Below, piece after piece: positions 54,021 to 63,387 of a DNA stretch of 64,000 nt. The notes beneath the pieces were generated by a model. The model searched no databases and had not been told where the DNA came from. It saw nothing but the letters and a program-made list of their open reading frames with translations. How positions within the stretch are numbered: the stretch's first letter is position 1; every line of letters begins with the position of its first letter. The translations under genes were made by a program, and so were the position numbers. The stretch is from positions 682,001-746,000 of the forward strand of contig NZ_VSMB01000001.1 of assembly GCF_009805705.1 (NCBI RefSeq). Direction: 5' to 3'. This stretch comes from Ruania rhizosphaerae (GTDB taxonomy: Bacteria > Actinomycetota > Actinomycetes > Actinomycetales > Beutenbergiaceae).

Positions 54021-55304
54021 CTACAGACCCGCAGTCAGCTCGTCGTAGAACCCCTGCGCGGCGTCGGCGGAACTGGTGTCTCCGAAGAGCATGTCGAAGC
54101 CGTATCGCTGGAGCAGGGTCCCCACCTGGCCACCGCCGGGGGGAGGCGCGATCGGCGTGGCCGCCAGCTCGGGCACGATGTCCTCGATGAACTGCGACAC
54201 CCGCTGCTGCGGGTCGGAGAGCTGGTCACGGATTGCCGCGGAGATCTCGGCGTTCGGCGGCACGCCGCGCTCCGCCAGCTCGATCTCGGCCGCCGTCTGG
54301 GAGTTCATCCACCAGTTGATCAGCGCGACAGCACCCTCCGGGTCCTCAGTGGTGGCGGACGCCGACCACAACATCGAAGCCTTGTACCAGGCACGGCGGT
54401 CGGTGGCATCGCCGCTCAGGCTCGGGAAACGCAGGATACGGCGCTCGTTCCCTCCGGAGGTCTCCACAGCCTGGAGCTGGTTGGACCACACCATGGCCAT
54501 CGCGGTGTTCCCGACGACGTAGTCCTGCTGGTCCAGCGGCTTGGAGACGTCCTCGGTCATCTGCGACGGCCCCGGGGTGGCGCCGGCATCGAGCCAGTCC
54601 TGCCCCATCTCGAACCAGGCGCGCACGTCATCGACCTCGAAGCCGACCTGGTTGCCTTCGACGAACAGTTCCTTGTCCTGCTGGCGCAGCCACGCGCTGA
54701 ACATGGCGTCCACCTGCACGATCCCGGAGGTGCCGATCACGTCACTGGAGCTGGAGATCTCAGCGGCGAGGTCGCGCCAGTCGTCCCACGTCCAGGTCGT
54801 GTCGTCGGGGATGTCGATCCCGAGGTCGTCGAAGATCTGCGGGTTGACCAGGACGGTCGGCGTGTTCACGCCTGCGTTGATTCCGTACAGCGCACCGTCG
54901 ATGACACCGGCGTCCGCCGTGCCCTCGGTGAACTGTGAGGTGTCCGCACCGTACTCGGACAGGTCCAGCAGAGCTCCGCGCTGGCCGTACTCGCTGATGA
55001 AGGCCATATCCATCTGGATCACGTCCGGGGCGTTGCTGCCCGCCGTCTGGGTGGCCAATCGGTCCCAGTAGCTCGCCCACTCACCCGGTTGAGCCTCGAT
55101 CGAGACGTCCGGGTTCTCCTCCATGTACGCATCGAGCGCGTCCTGAGTGTTCCCGTTCCGGACCTCGTTGCCCCACCAGGTGAACTGGAGGGAGGAGCCG
55201 TCGTCGGAGTCGCTCGAACCGCCTCCGCGGGAGCATCCTGCAACGGTCGCACCGACTGCGCCGAGCGAGGCCATGGCCATGAATTGACGCCGGTTGGGTC
55301 GCAT
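54021..55304 (-). CDS. Sugar-binding lipoprotein of ABC transporter
   Basis: 427 residues, solute-binding family 1. N-terminus N-R-R-Q-F-M-A (Tat-like) and lipobox V-A-G-C24; mature W-W-G-N-E-V-R-N and W-S-N-Q-L-Q typical of sugar binders. The ATG at 55304 is chosen, with AAAGGA upstream; the 40-residue extension crosses the palindromic operator. First gene of a three-gene transporter operon. Confidence 0.9.
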   Translation of the reverse strand: MRPNRRQFMAMASLGAVGATVAGCSRGGGSSDSDDGSSLQFTWWGNEVRNGNTQDALDAYMEENPDVSIEAQPGEWASYWDRLATQTAGSNAPDVIQMDMAFISEYGQRGALLDLSEYGADTSQFTEGTADAGVIDGALYGINAGVNTPTVLVNPQIFDDLGIDIPDDTTWTWDDWRDLAAEISSSSDVIGTSGIVQVDAMFSAWLRQQDKELFVEGNQVGFEVDDVRAWFEMGQDWLDAGATPGPSQMTEDVSKPLDQQDYVVGNTAMAMVWSNQLQAVETSGGNERRILRFPSLSGDATDRRAWYKASMLWSASATTEDPEGAVALINWWMNSQTAAEIELAERGVPPNAEISAAIRDQLSDPQQRVSQFIEDIVPELAATPIAPPPGGGQVGTLLQRYGFDMLFGDTSSADAAQGFYDELTAGL

Positions 55305-55326
55305 CGCCTGAGTCCTTTCATCGTCG

Positions 55327-55355
55327 AAAGCGGTATGCCCATCGGCATACGCTTT
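55327..55355. promoter_or_regulatory. Inverted repeat before the binding-protein gene
   Basis: AAAGCGGTATGCC (55327-55339) and GGCATACGCTTT (55344-55355) form 12-bp arms apart from one extra G. It is 23 bp before the start of the transporter operon; a LacI-type operator by shape, regulator not identified. Confidence 0.6.
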
Positions 55356-55460
55356 GACGATAACCGCGACCCGCATCAGGTGCGCGGCAAGTTGCCAACT
55401 ATTGTCGTGCCTGCGGAACTGCAACCTTTGTCACCCGCAGCATTCCGCCGTCGGGGATCC

Positions 55461-56918
55461 TCACTCGTCCTCGAGGGCCATCCCGGTGCGGTCGGGCAGC
55501 AGCACCGCGCCCGCGCATGCCACGACGAATGCGGCACCGATCACGGCGAACGTGACACCCAGCCCGCCCGCCACGTGGAGGTAGCCGACCGCGAGCGGAG
55601 CCAGGATGGAGGCGATCCGGCCGAACGCTGCCGCACTGCCCGCGCCGGTGCCGCGCAACGCCGTCGGATACAGCTCGGGCGTGATCGCGTACAGCGCTCC
55701 CCAGGCCCCGAGGTTGAAGGCTGAGAGAGCCATCCCGGCGGCCAGGATCGTGGCCACCGACTCAGCCTGCCCGAACAGCAGCGCCGAGACTGCCGAGCCG
55801 GCCAGGAAGGTGATCAGCGTGGTGCGCCGGCCCCACTTCTCGATCAGATAGGCGGCAGCGGCGTAGCCCGGGAGCTGGGCGAGGGTGATGATCAGCGTGT
55901 AGCCGAAGCTGCGTACCAAGTCGAAGCCCTGCTCCACCAGCAGTGAGGGTAGCCAGATGAAGGCCCCGTAGTAGGCGAAGTTCACGCCGAACCACACGAT
56001 CCACAGGCCCGCGGTCCGACGGCGGAGCCTCGCCTGCCACAGACCGCTCCAGCGGGCGCGGGGCGCACCCGGGCGCCCGCGCGGGCTCTCGGCCCGGTTG
56101 CCGGCCGGGCCGCCACGTTCGGTACCCGACCCCTCACCAGGAGGTGCGTCTGCGCGCGGGGAGGCTGCGCCGTCGGGATCCTCGCGGTAGACCCGCTCGG
56201 GAAGGGGCGCCGGGATACCTGCCGAGGCCTCGTACCGGCGCACGGCCGCCTCCGCCTCGGCATACCGACCCGTGCGCTCGAGGAAGCGCACCGACTCGGG
56301 CAGCCGGAGACGCACGAACAGGGCGTACGCGGCCGGCGCCATGCCGATGAGGAACGCCCACCGCCACCCGTTCTCCAGCGGGACGACGAAGTAGCCGACG
56401 AGTGCGGCCATGATCCACCCGAGCGCCCAGAACGCTTCGAGGATCACCACGATCCGGCCGCGGATCTTCTTCGGGGCGAACTCGCTCACCAGGGTCGAGG
56501 CGACCGGCAGCTCGGCACCAAGCCCGAGGCCGACGATGAACCGCAGCACCATGAGGGCCGCCAGGCCCCCGGCCGCAGCCGAGGCACCGGTGGCGAGGCC
56601 GTAGACCAGCAAGGTCAGGGCGAACACCTGACGGCGGCCGATCCGGTCGGCGAGTAGACCACCCAGGCTTGCCCCGAGCGCCATCCCGACGAAGCCGATC
56701 GAGGCAAGCCAGCCCCGTTCACCTCCGCTGAGCCCCCACTCCTGCGCCAAGGCGGCGAGGATGAAGGAGATCAGTCCGACATCCATCGCGTCGAGGGCCC
56801 ATCCGATCCCGGAGCCACCGAGCAGTTTGGTGTGCGCTCGGGTGAAGGGCAGGCGATCAAGACGCTCGGACCGGGTGAGGGCGTGCCCTTCTCCGGTGTG
56901 GCTCGCATCCGTGGACAT
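55461..56918 (-). CDS. MFS transporter (sugar/metabolite type)
   Basis: 485 residues with 12 predicted TM helices, loop motif G-G-L-L-A-D-R-I-G-R-R between TM2 and TM3, and a long hydrophilic central loop rich in Gly, Pro, Arg and Glu (about residues 245-290). The second half repeats the motif weakly (Y-L-I-E-K-W-G-R-R). Start ATG 56918 (M-S-T-D-A-S); the upstream extension runs across the LacI-4 gene in another frame and is rejected. Resembles the AAHS/sugar-porter group. The substrate is unknown. Confidence 0.88.
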   Translation of the reverse strand: MSTDASHTGEGHALTRSERLDRLPFTRAHTKLLGGSGIGWALDAMDVGLISFILAALAQEWGLSGGERGWLASIGFVGMALGASLGGLLADRIGRRQVFALTLLVYGLATGASAAAGGLAALMVLRFIVGLGLGAELPVASTLVSEFAPKKIRGRIVVILEAFWALGWIMAALVGYFVVPLENGWRWAFLIGMAPAAYALFVRLRLPESVRFLERTGRYAEAEAAVRRYEASAGIPAPLPERVYREDPDGAASPRADAPPGEGSGTERGGPAGNRAESPRGRPGAPRARWSGLWQARLRRRTAGLWIVWFGVNFAYYGAFIWLPSLLVEQGFDLVRSFGYTLIITLAQLPGYAAAAYLIEKWGRRTTLITFLAGSAVSALLFGQAESVATILAAGMALSAFNLGAWGALYAITPELYPTALRGTGAGSAAAFGRIASILAPLAVGYLHVAGGLGVTFAVIGAAFVVACAGAVLLPDRTGMALEDE

Positions 56919-57021
56919 GCCCGCATCCTTCCAGGCGCCACCGACATCGGCGCGTGGGTGCGGCAGATCGACCGGCCGTCTCACCTGGTGATCGAGATCG
57001 CGGCCCTCAGAATCGCGATCC

Positions 57022-58056
57022 TCAGACCGGTGGCCAGGTGACGGGCACGGGGAGACGTTCGGCGACATGCTCGGGCACGTGCTCCGGTGTGTCGCCGGAT
57101 GCCCCGGCGAGGGCATGACCGTCACCTGGCAGGGACGCGAGCGCGGGCCGGACCAGGGGTGTCGTGAGTTGGCCGACCAGATGGTGCATGGCCCTCCGGC
57201 CGAGCTCGACTCCGTCCACGTCGACCATCGGCGCCTGCGGGCGGCCGACCACCACGACACCGGACTCGTCCGGGTGCGGACGTGCGGACCAGGAAGCACG
57301 CTGGTGCTGCTGGAGACCGAACAGAGCGCCCAGGCCGAGGTCGCTGGCGTAGGGGAGGGCCACCGTCGCACCGGTGCCGAGGATCTCCTCCACGCTGGCC
57401 ACGCCCGCGTCGAAGGTCGGCGGGTACGGGCCCAGGACGGCGAGGTCCACACTCCGGGCTGTCGCCGCCTCCCGGAGGGCGTGGGTGCGCTGACCGCTCT
57501 GCCAGGAACGGTCCGGGCCGCCGAGGAATGCGATCCGGCGGTGCCCGGCGTCGGCGAGCGCCGACAGCAGCTCGACGAAGGCGCCGGCGGTGTCTGCCAC
57601 GACCGACGCCGTTCCCGTGAGTTCGCGATCCACGAGCACGGTCGGCCGGATGGAGACGGCGGTGCGGAGCGTCTCGTCGGTGCACCGCGGCGCCACCACC
57701 ACGGCGCCGTCGACCTGCTGAGCCAGCCGCTGGTAGCGCAGGAGATCTTCACCGTCAGCGAGTTCGTTGACGGCGACGGTGATCTGCAGGCCGTCCCGCG
57801 CCCCCCGTTCTTGTGCCCCGCCGATGATCGGGGTGAAGAACGAGTTCGTGAGGGTGGGGACGACGAGTGCGATCACACCGGTGCGGCCACGGGCGAGCTC
57901 GCGAGCCGCCCGGTTGGGGACGAAACCGAGCTCCACCGCGGAGGCGAGGACGCGCTCGACGGTGCGTGGGGCGACGAGCTGCGGGTGGCTGAGCGCGCGC
58001 GAAGCCGTCGACTTCGAGACGCCGGCATGTGCGGCGACGTCGAGCAGTGTGGGCAC
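57022..58056 (-). CDS. LacI-family transcriptional regulator 4
   Basis: 344 residues with headpiece L-L-D-V-A-A-H-A-G-V-S-K-S-T-A-S-R-A-L-S-H-P, hinge N-R-A-A-R-E-L-A and effector domain. GTG 58056 is preferred because AGGAGG lies directly before it; ATG 58071 would put that site inside the gene. Lies between the MFS gene and the divergent PotBCA-like operon; candidate operators with GGTTCCA/TGGAACC halves are in the intervening gap. Confidence 0.9.
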   Translation of the reverse strand: MPTLLDVAAHAGVSKSTASRALSHPQLVAPRTVERVLASAVELGFVPNRAARELARGRTGVIALVVPTLTNSFFTPIIGGAQERGARDGLQITVAVNELADGEDLLRYQRLAQQVDGAVVVAPRCTDETLRTAVSIRPTVLVDRELTGTASVVADTAGAFVELLSALADAGHRRIAFLGGPDRSWQSGQRTHALREAATARSVDLAVLGPYPPTFDAGVASVEEILGTGATVALPYASDLGLGALFGLQQHQRASWSARPHPDESGVVVVGRPQAPMVDVDGVELGRRAMHHLVGQLTTPLVRPALASLPGDGHALAGASGDTPEHVPEHVAERLPVPVTWPPV

Positions 58057-58149
58057 CCAACCTCCTGGCATCGAGCGGTATCGAGCGGCATCAAGCCCCA
58101 GGTGGTGGCTCACGCCGGATTCAGGACTGGACGCACCCCGAGAGCATCT

Positions 58150-58182
58150 GGTTCCATACTCTAGCGAATGGAACCGGTTGTG
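58150..58182. promoter_or_regulatory. LacI-4 operator candidate in the divergent promoter
   Basis: GGTTCCAT (58150-58157) and ATGGAACC (58168-58175) form perfect 8-bp arms with a 10-bp spacer. Overlapping the right arm, TGGAACCGGTTGTG (58169-58182) has the central CG of a LacI operator. Confidence 0.6.
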
Positions 58183-58254
58183 GGAGCGGTTGCGGCAGGA
58201 TCGCCGCGAACCACTCCACCGGCCAGTCACGACCACGAACCAGGCGAGGTAGGT

Positions 58255-59082
58255 ATGCGCGGACACCGACGCAGCCTCATGCTGCTCCTGCTGCCCGGGC
58301 TCGTGCTGCTGCTCGCCGGATTCCTGGTGCCGGCGCTGATCATGCTGCTGGCGCCGCCGGACACCACCACCGGCGAGGTGCTGGCCCGGCTGGGGCAGAT
58401 GCTGGCCGATCCCTATGACCTGACGATCATCGGGCGGACACTTGGCCTCGGTCTGATCGTGACCGTCACCTGTGTGGTGCTCGGGTTCCCGATCGCGTAC
58501 CTGCTGGCGCGCTCGCAGTCGCGTTGGGCCGGCGTGCTGCTTGCGGTGGCGATCTTCCCGCTGCTGCTGTCGAACGTGGTGCGCACCTTCGGATGGCTCG
58601 TGGTGCTCGGTTCCCAAGGCGCCGTCGGGCAGACGCTCGTGGCACTGGGGATCGTGGACGAGGCGCCGCAGCTGTTGTACACGCCGCTGGCGATCGTGCT
58701 CGGTCTGGTGCAGCTCTTCCTGCCGCTCGCGGTGGTCTCGTGCTACTCGGCGCTTGCCCAGGTGGATGCCAATCTGGACGAGGCGGCCCGCGGGCTCGGA
58801 GCCGGCCGGGCGCGCACGTTCTGGACCATCGTGGTGCCGCTCTCCTGGCCGGGTGTGGTGGTGGCCGCGACCCTCGTCTTCGCCGGCTCGATCACCGCCT
58901 ACACCACGCCGTACCTGCTCGGCGGCTCGCGGCAGCGGATGCTCTCCACCCAGCTGTTCCAGTACTCCAGCTCCACGATCGACTGGGCGGCCGCCAGCGC
59001 GACGGCGATGATCATGACCGTCCTGGTGTTCGGGGTGGCCGCACTCTCCTCGGTGATGGGACGGAGGGCGAGGGCCTCATGA
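58255..59082 (+). CDS. ABC transporter permease, PotB type
   Basis: 275 residues, six TM helices, EAA-type loop N-L-D-E-A-A-R-G-L-G-A-G-R-A-R-T-F typical of polyamine/opine/iron-type permeases. ATG 58255 (GAGGTAGGT before it) is preferred to the in-frame ATG at 58168, which lies in the operator. The stop overlaps the next permease start. Confidence 0.88.
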   Translation: MRGHRRSLMLLLLPGLVLLLAGFLVPALIMLLAPPDTTTGEVLARLGQMLADPYDLTIIGRTLGLGLIVTVTCVVLGFPIAYLLARSQSRWAGVLLAVAIFPLLLSNVVRTFGWLVVLGSQGAVGQTLVALGIVDEAPQLLYTPLAIVLGLVQLFLPLAVVSCYSALAQVDANLDEAARGLGAGRARTFWTIVVPLSWPGVVVAATLVFAGSITAYTTPYLLGGSRQRMLSTQLFQYSSSTIDWAAASATAMIMTVLVFGVAALSSVMGRRARAS

Positions 59083-59876
59083 ACACCCGCCGCCCCGTGG
59101 CCGCCTCGCTCGCCGTGCTCGGCTACATCGTGATGATCGCGCCGCTCTTCTTCGTGGTGATCACCGCCTTCACCGCCGGTTCCACCGTGCGCTTCCCTCC
59201 GGACGGGTTCTCCCTGCGGTGGTTCGAGGCCGCGGTCACCTACCAGCCGTTCATGTCGGCGCTCGCCTCCAGCCTGCAGCTGGCCGTCTTCGCTGCGGTC
59301 GCTTCGCTCGCGCTGGGCGTTCCGGTGGCGCTGGCCATCCATCGCGGGAAGATCCCCGGCAAGGGGCTGTTGGAGGGGATGTTCCTCTCCCCGCTGATCG
59401 TCCCGGAGCTGGTGGTGGGCCTGGCGCTGTACCAGCAGTTCATGATCGGCCTGGGGATGAACAACCTCACCACGCTGGCCATCGGGCACACGGTGCTGAT
59501 GTTCCCCTACGCGGTACGGGTGACCGGCGCCTCCCTGGCGCTGATCGACCCGGCCGTGGAAGACGCCGCCCGTGGCCTGGGTGCCTCGCCCATGCGGACC
59601 TTCTTCACCATCACGCTGCCGTTGCTGCGCCCCGGGATCTTCTCCGCGGCGCTGCTGGCGTTCGTGACCTCGTTCAACAACGTGCCGCTGTCGTTGCTGC
59701 TGCAGAGCCGCGAGTTCCGCACTCTGCCGGTCACGATGCTCGACTACGTCCAGCAGAACTACGACCCGATCGTCGCCTCGACCTCGGTGCTCATCCTCGC
59801 CGGCACCGTGCTCGTGGCCGTGGTGGCTGAGCGCACTGTGGGGTTCGCCAAGATTTTCGGAGGTATCAACCGATGA
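59079..59876 (+). CDS. ABC transporter permease, PotC type
   Basis: 265 residues, six TM helices, loop V-E-D-A-A-R-G-L-G-A-S-P-M-R-T-F. Overlaps its neighbours by 4 nt on both sides (ATGA), so the operon is tightly coupled. Confidence 0.88.
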   Translation: MNTRRPVAASLAVLGYIVMIAPLFFVVITAFTAGSTVRFPPDGFSLRWFEAAVTYQPFMSALASSLQLAVFAAVASLALGVPVALAIHRGKIPGKGLLEGMFLSPLIVPELVVGLALYQQFMIGLGMNNLTTLAIGHTVLMFPYAVRVTGASLALIDPAVEDAARGLGASPMRTFFTITLPLLRPGIFSAALLAFVTSFNNVPLSLLLQSREFRTLPVTMLDYVQQNYDPIVASTSVLILAGTVLVAVVAERTVGFAKIFGGINR

Positions 59877-60892
59877 GTGTGACGAGTGCTGCTCAGTTCC
59901 AGGCCGTCTCCCAGGTGTTCGGCGACTTCACCGCCGTGGACGCGATCGACCTGACGATTCCCGAGGGCAAGCTCACCACGCTGCTCGGGCCCAGCGGTTG
60001 CGGCAAGACCACGAGCCTGCGGATGCTCGCCGGATATCTGCGCCCCACCGGTGGCCGGATCCTCATCCGCGGTGAGGACTTCACCACCGCCCCGCCGGAG
60101 AAGCGCAACCTCGGCATGGTCTTCCAGTCCTATGCGCTGTTCCCGCACATGAGCGTCGCGGACAACGTCGGCTACGGGCTCAAGTTGCGGCGTGTCTCCG
60201 GCTCCGAGCGGGCGAAGCGGGTCACCGAGGCGCTGGAGATGGTGGGCCTGGCGCACCTGGCCGGCAGCCGCCCGAAGCAGCTCTCCGGAGGGCAGCAGCA
60301 ACGGGTGGCGATCGCCCGCGCCGTCGCGATCGAACCGGACCTGCTGCTCCTGGACGAGCCGCTGTCCAACCTCGATGCACGGTTGCGACTGCAGATGCGC
60401 GCCGAGATCCGCCGCATCCAGTCCGAGACCGGGTTGAGTGTCGTGCTCGTCACCCACGACCAGGACGAAGCGCTCGAGATGAGCGACCAGATGGTGGTCA
60501 TGAAGGACGGCCGGATCCAGCAGCAGGGCTCCCCGCAGGACGTCTTCCCGGCTCCGGCGAACAGGTTCGTGGCCGAGTTCCTCGGGTACGAGAACTTCGT
60601 CCCCACTGCCGACGCACAGGTGACGGTACGGCCCGAGCACCTGCACGTGAACGCCCGCCAATCGCCCGCGGCGACCTCCGACGGCCTCTCGCTGGACGGG
60701 CGCGTCACCGACCTGGCCTACCGCGGGGTCGATGTGCTGGTCACCCTCGCCGCCGACGCCCCAGGGAGCTCGAGCCCGGACCCGATCCGGCTCGTCGCCG
60801 ATCTGCGCGCCAGCACAGCACCCGACCTGCGGATCGGGGATGAGGTGGCGATCACGGCATCGCCAGGCCACCTCGTGACCCTGCCCGCCTGA
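59873..60892 (+). CDS. ABC transporter ATP-binding protein, PotA type
   Basis: 339 residues. Walker A G-P-S-G-C-G-K-T-T, Q-loop V-F-Q-S-Y-A-L-F-P-H, signature L-S-G-G-Q-Q-Q-R, Walker B L-L-L-L-D-E-P, switch V-T-H-D, and a C-terminal TOBE-like domain (V-T-V-R-P-E-H-L). Energises the PotBC-like permease pair. Confidence 0.92.
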   Translation: MSVTSAAQFQAVSQVFGDFTAVDAIDLTIPEGKLTTLLGPSGCGKTTSLRMLAGYLRPTGGRILIRGEDFTTAPPEKRNLGMVFQSYALFPHMSVADNVGYGLKLRRVSGSERAKRVTEALEMVGLAHLAGSRPKQLSGGQQQRVAIARAVAIEPDLLLLDEPLSNLDARLRLQMRAEIRRIQSETGLSVVLVTHDQDEALEMSDQMVVMKDGRIQQQGSPQDVFPAPANRFVAEFLGYENFVPTADAQVTVRPEHLHVNARQSPAATSDGLSLDGRVTDLAYRGVDVLVTLAADAPGSSSPDPIRLVADLRASTAPDLRIGDEVAITASPGHLVTLPA

Positions 60893-60925
60893 CCGTCCCG
60901 ATCTCCTTTCACCGATCGGCGCCGA

Positions 60926-60997
60926 TCCCTCCTCACCCATCCAGACTCATCCCTCCTCACCTATCCAGATCCGTCCCTCCTCACCTATCCAGACCGA
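60926..60997 (+). repeat. Three tandem 24-bp units before the binding-protein gene
   Basis: Units start at 60926, 60950 and 60974, each with TCCCTCCTCACC, then a C or T, then ATCCAGA followed by a few variable bases. They fill the 133-bp gap between ATPase and binding protein. Pyrimidine-rich on the coding strand, so unlikely to be ribosome sites there. Role unknown; unit number may vary between strains. Confidence 0.8.
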
Positions 60998-61025
60998 TCC
61001 CCGTCCCCTTCGAAAGGACCGTGCG

Positions 61026-62105
61026 ATGTTCCCCTCCCGCCGGTATGTCAGCGCCCTCGCCGCCGTTGCGGCCACCTCCCTGGTGGCCGCCGGCTGCTCT
61101 TCCTCCGACGACGACGGAGCTTCCGATGGTGGCTCCACCGACACCATCGTGGTGAGCACCTTCCCGTTCGGCGTGGAGGAGTTCACCGAGGCCGTCGTGG
61201 ACCCGTTCACCGCCGAGACCGGCATCGAGGTCGAGCTCGACACCGGATCCAATGCCGACCGGCTCTCCCGGCTGCAGCTCGAGGGTGAGGACACCGGCAT
61301 CGACGTGATGCTCATGTCCGACACCTACGTCGCCATCGCTGAGCAGGACGGACTTCTCCAGCCGGTCACCCAGGAGGACGTGCCGACACTTGCCGACATC
61401 GCCGACTTCGCAGTCGACGAGGCATACTCGGGCCCCGCATACAGCTACCAGCTGAACGGGATGCTCTACAACACTGACGAGCTGAGCGAGGAGCAGGCGG
61501 CCGACTGGGAGCTCTACGCCGACTCAGCCTTCGCCGGGCAGGTCGCCCTGCCGGACATCGCCGTGACCGCCGGCCAGCTCACCGTCTCCGGGGTCGCAGA
61601 CACCTACGGATCCGGCCCCTACGACGTCGACACCGCCTTCGAGACGATGGCCGGCTGGGCGCCGAACGTGCTGCAGTTCTACAGCTCCACCACGGAGTTC
61701 ACGAACCTGCTCACCCAGGGCGAGATCATCGGCGGAGTGGCCCTGAACGGGTTCGCCACCAACCTGATCGCCTCCGGTGAGCCGATCGGCTGGGTCCCGC
61801 CGGCCGAGGGCAGGTACATGGCCACCAACCGCGCCGTCGTGCCGGCCGGTGCCCCGAATGCCGAGGGTGCGTTCGCGTTCATCGACTACCTTCTGTCGAT
61901 CGAAGCGCAGCAGTCCTCGGCCGAGATCGTCGGCGACCTGCCGGTGAACCTGGAGGTGGAGATCCCCGCGGAGCTGACCGCCGTCGTCGGGGACATCGCT
62001 CAGGACCCGACCGCAGCGGGCTACGCGACCCTCGCCCCGGCCGAGACCGTCGACAACCGCAACGAGTGGGTGGACCGCTTCGCACGCGAGGTCGTGGGCG
62101 GCTGA
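61026..62105 (+). CDS. Binding lipoprotein, PotD/FbpA-like
   Basis: 359 residues. Signal peptide with lipobox V-A-A-G-C24; the mature part matches solute-binding proteins of the polyamine/iron/thiamine cluster (V-V-S-T-F-P-F-G, later Y-N-T-D-E-L). AAAGGA precedes the ATG. The stop overlaps the deaminase start (TGATG). The ligand is unknown; the linked deaminase suggests an amino-purine or related amine. Confidence 0.88.
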   Translation: MFPSRRYVSALAAVAATSLVAAGCSSSDDDGASDGGSTDTIVVSTFPFGVEEFTEAVVDPFTAETGIEVELDTGSNADRLSRLQLEGEDTGIDVMLMSDTYVAIAEQDGLLQPVTQEDVPTLADIADFAVDEAYSGPAYSYQLNGMLYNTDELSEEQAADWELYADSAFAGQVALPDIAVTAGQLTVSGVADTYGSGPYDVDTAFETMAGWAPNVLQFYSSTTEFTNLLTQGEIIGGVALNGFATNLIASGEPIGWVPPAEGRYMATNRAVVPAGAPNAEGAFAFIDYLLSIEAQQSSAEIVGDLPVNLEVEIPAELTAVVGDIAQDPTAAGYATLAPAETVDNRNEWVDRFAREVVGG

Positions 62106-63262
62106 TGACCGAACCGTCGATCACAGAGCATCCGACGGCGGAGGTGTCGAGCATGCAGGCGCCGGCACCGTCCGCCGGGGCTGCCCTTGACCTGACCCGG
62201 CTTCCCAAGGCCGACCTGCACTGCCACCTGCTCGGTACCGTCCGAGCGAGCACCTTCGGTGATCTCGCCCGGCGGGAGGGGCTGGCACTGCCGGAGGATC
62301 CGGAGCGGATCTTCGCCTCGATCAATTCCCATCCGCCGGACCCGGAGTTGTACCGGAACACCCGGATCCCGATGCCGCAGGGGCGTAGTGAGGATGAGCC
62401 GGAGCGCTCCTACTCGCTGTTCCAGGCATCCGGATGGGTGCGGCAGGTGTTGCGGGATGCTGACGATCTCACCCGCATCACCTACGAGGCGTTCGAGGCG
62501 GCTCACGAGTCGGGCACCTGGCACCTCGAGGTGTCCTTCGACATGATTCCTGAGCACCTGCGCCACCTCGGTTATGCCGGGTGGGTGGAGGCGCACGCCG
62601 AGGGCATCCGGATGGCCGAACGGGACCTCGGCATGACCGGGCGGCTGCTGGCGGCGATCGACCGCAGCGGCACCGGCGAGGAGGCACTCGCCTGGGTGCG
62701 TACCGTCGTCGACCACCCGCACGAGTACGTCGCCGGCATCGGACTGGACAACCTGGAGACCGCCGGGCCGCCGGAGCGGTTCGCCGACGCCTACCGGCTT
62801 GCCGGTGAGGCGGGTCTGAAGCGCACCGCGCATACCTCCGAGCACGTCCCGGCGGCCACGAATGCGGTGACCTGCCTCGATGTGCTGGGGTGCGACCGGC
62901 TCGACCACGGGTATTTCGTGCTCGAGGACGATGCGGTGGTGGCGCGGATGGTGGACGAGCAGGTGCCGTTCTCGGTCGCCTCGACCACCTCACGCCGGTC
63001 CTGGCGGCCGTGGCGCAAGGCCTCGATCGCCGAGATGGTGGAGGCGGGGATGAACGTCTACCCGTGCTCGGACGACCCGGGAATGTTCCCCACCAGTGTC
63101 CTCAACGAGTACGAGATCCTCTCCCGCGACGTGGGCGTCAGCGACGAGCGCCTGATTCAGATGGCGCGTGCGAGCTTCGAAGCGTCCTGGTTGCCGGCGG
63201 AGCAGAAGGCCTGGGTGTGCGCCCAGTTCGACGAGACGGTCGCGTCCCTCCTGCCGCGCTGA
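62105..63262 (+). CDS. Adenosine deaminase-family protein
   Basis: 385 residues. Metal-site motif K-A-D-L-H-C-H-L-L-G-T at the first strand, H-T-S-E-H after strand 6 and S-D-D-P-G-M-F near the end give the His, Glu and Asp residues of the amidohydrolase/ADA family. The substrate cannot be fixed: adenosine, adenine or another amino-heterocycle delivered by the upstream transporter. ATG 62105 overlaps the binding-protein stop. Confidence 0.85.
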   Translation: MTEPSITEHPTAEVSSMQAPAPSAGAALDLTRLPKADLHCHLLGTVRASTFGDLARREGLALPEDPERIFASINSHPPDPELYRNTRIPMPQGRSEDEPERSYSLFQASGWVRQVLRDADDLTRITYEAFEAAHESGTWHLEVSFDMIPEHLRHLGYAGWVEAHAEGIRMAERDLGMTGRLLAAIDRSGTGEEALAWVRTVVDHPHEYVAGIGLDNLETAGPPERFADAYRLAGEAGLKRTAHTSEHVPAATNAVTCLDVLGCDRLDHGYFVLEDDAVVARMVDEQVPFSVASTTSRRSWRPWRKASIAEMVEAGMNVYPCSDDPGMFPTSVLNEYEILSRDVGVSDERLIQMARASFEASWLPAEQKAWVCAQFDETVASLLPR

Positions 63263-63316
63263 CCAGAATTGCTCGTCGATCTGGCTGGTCGAGTCGCCGC
63301 TGGGACCACCCCGGAC

Positions 63317-63370
63317 GAAATCCAACGTCGATTTGGCTGCTTGAGAGCAGCCAAATCGACGTTGGATTTC
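63317..63370. terminator. Perfect 25-bp-arm hairpin between convergent genes
   Basis: Left arm 63317-63341 begins GAAATCCAACGTCG; right arm 63346-63370 is its exact complement; the loop is TGAG. It sits between gene ends at 63262 (+) and 63388 (-). Probably a bidirectional terminator, though far longer than needed and without a U-run. Confidence 0.75.
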
Positions 63371-63387
63371 TGGGGGAGGTGGGTTGG

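Noticed and set aside
56919-57752. N-terminal extension of the MFS gene
   Set aside because: Arginine/serine-rich shadow of the LacI-4 gene; the MFS protein starts normally at 56918.
60926-60997. CRISPR-like array
   Set aside because: Units are contiguous with no spacers, and there are no cas genes.
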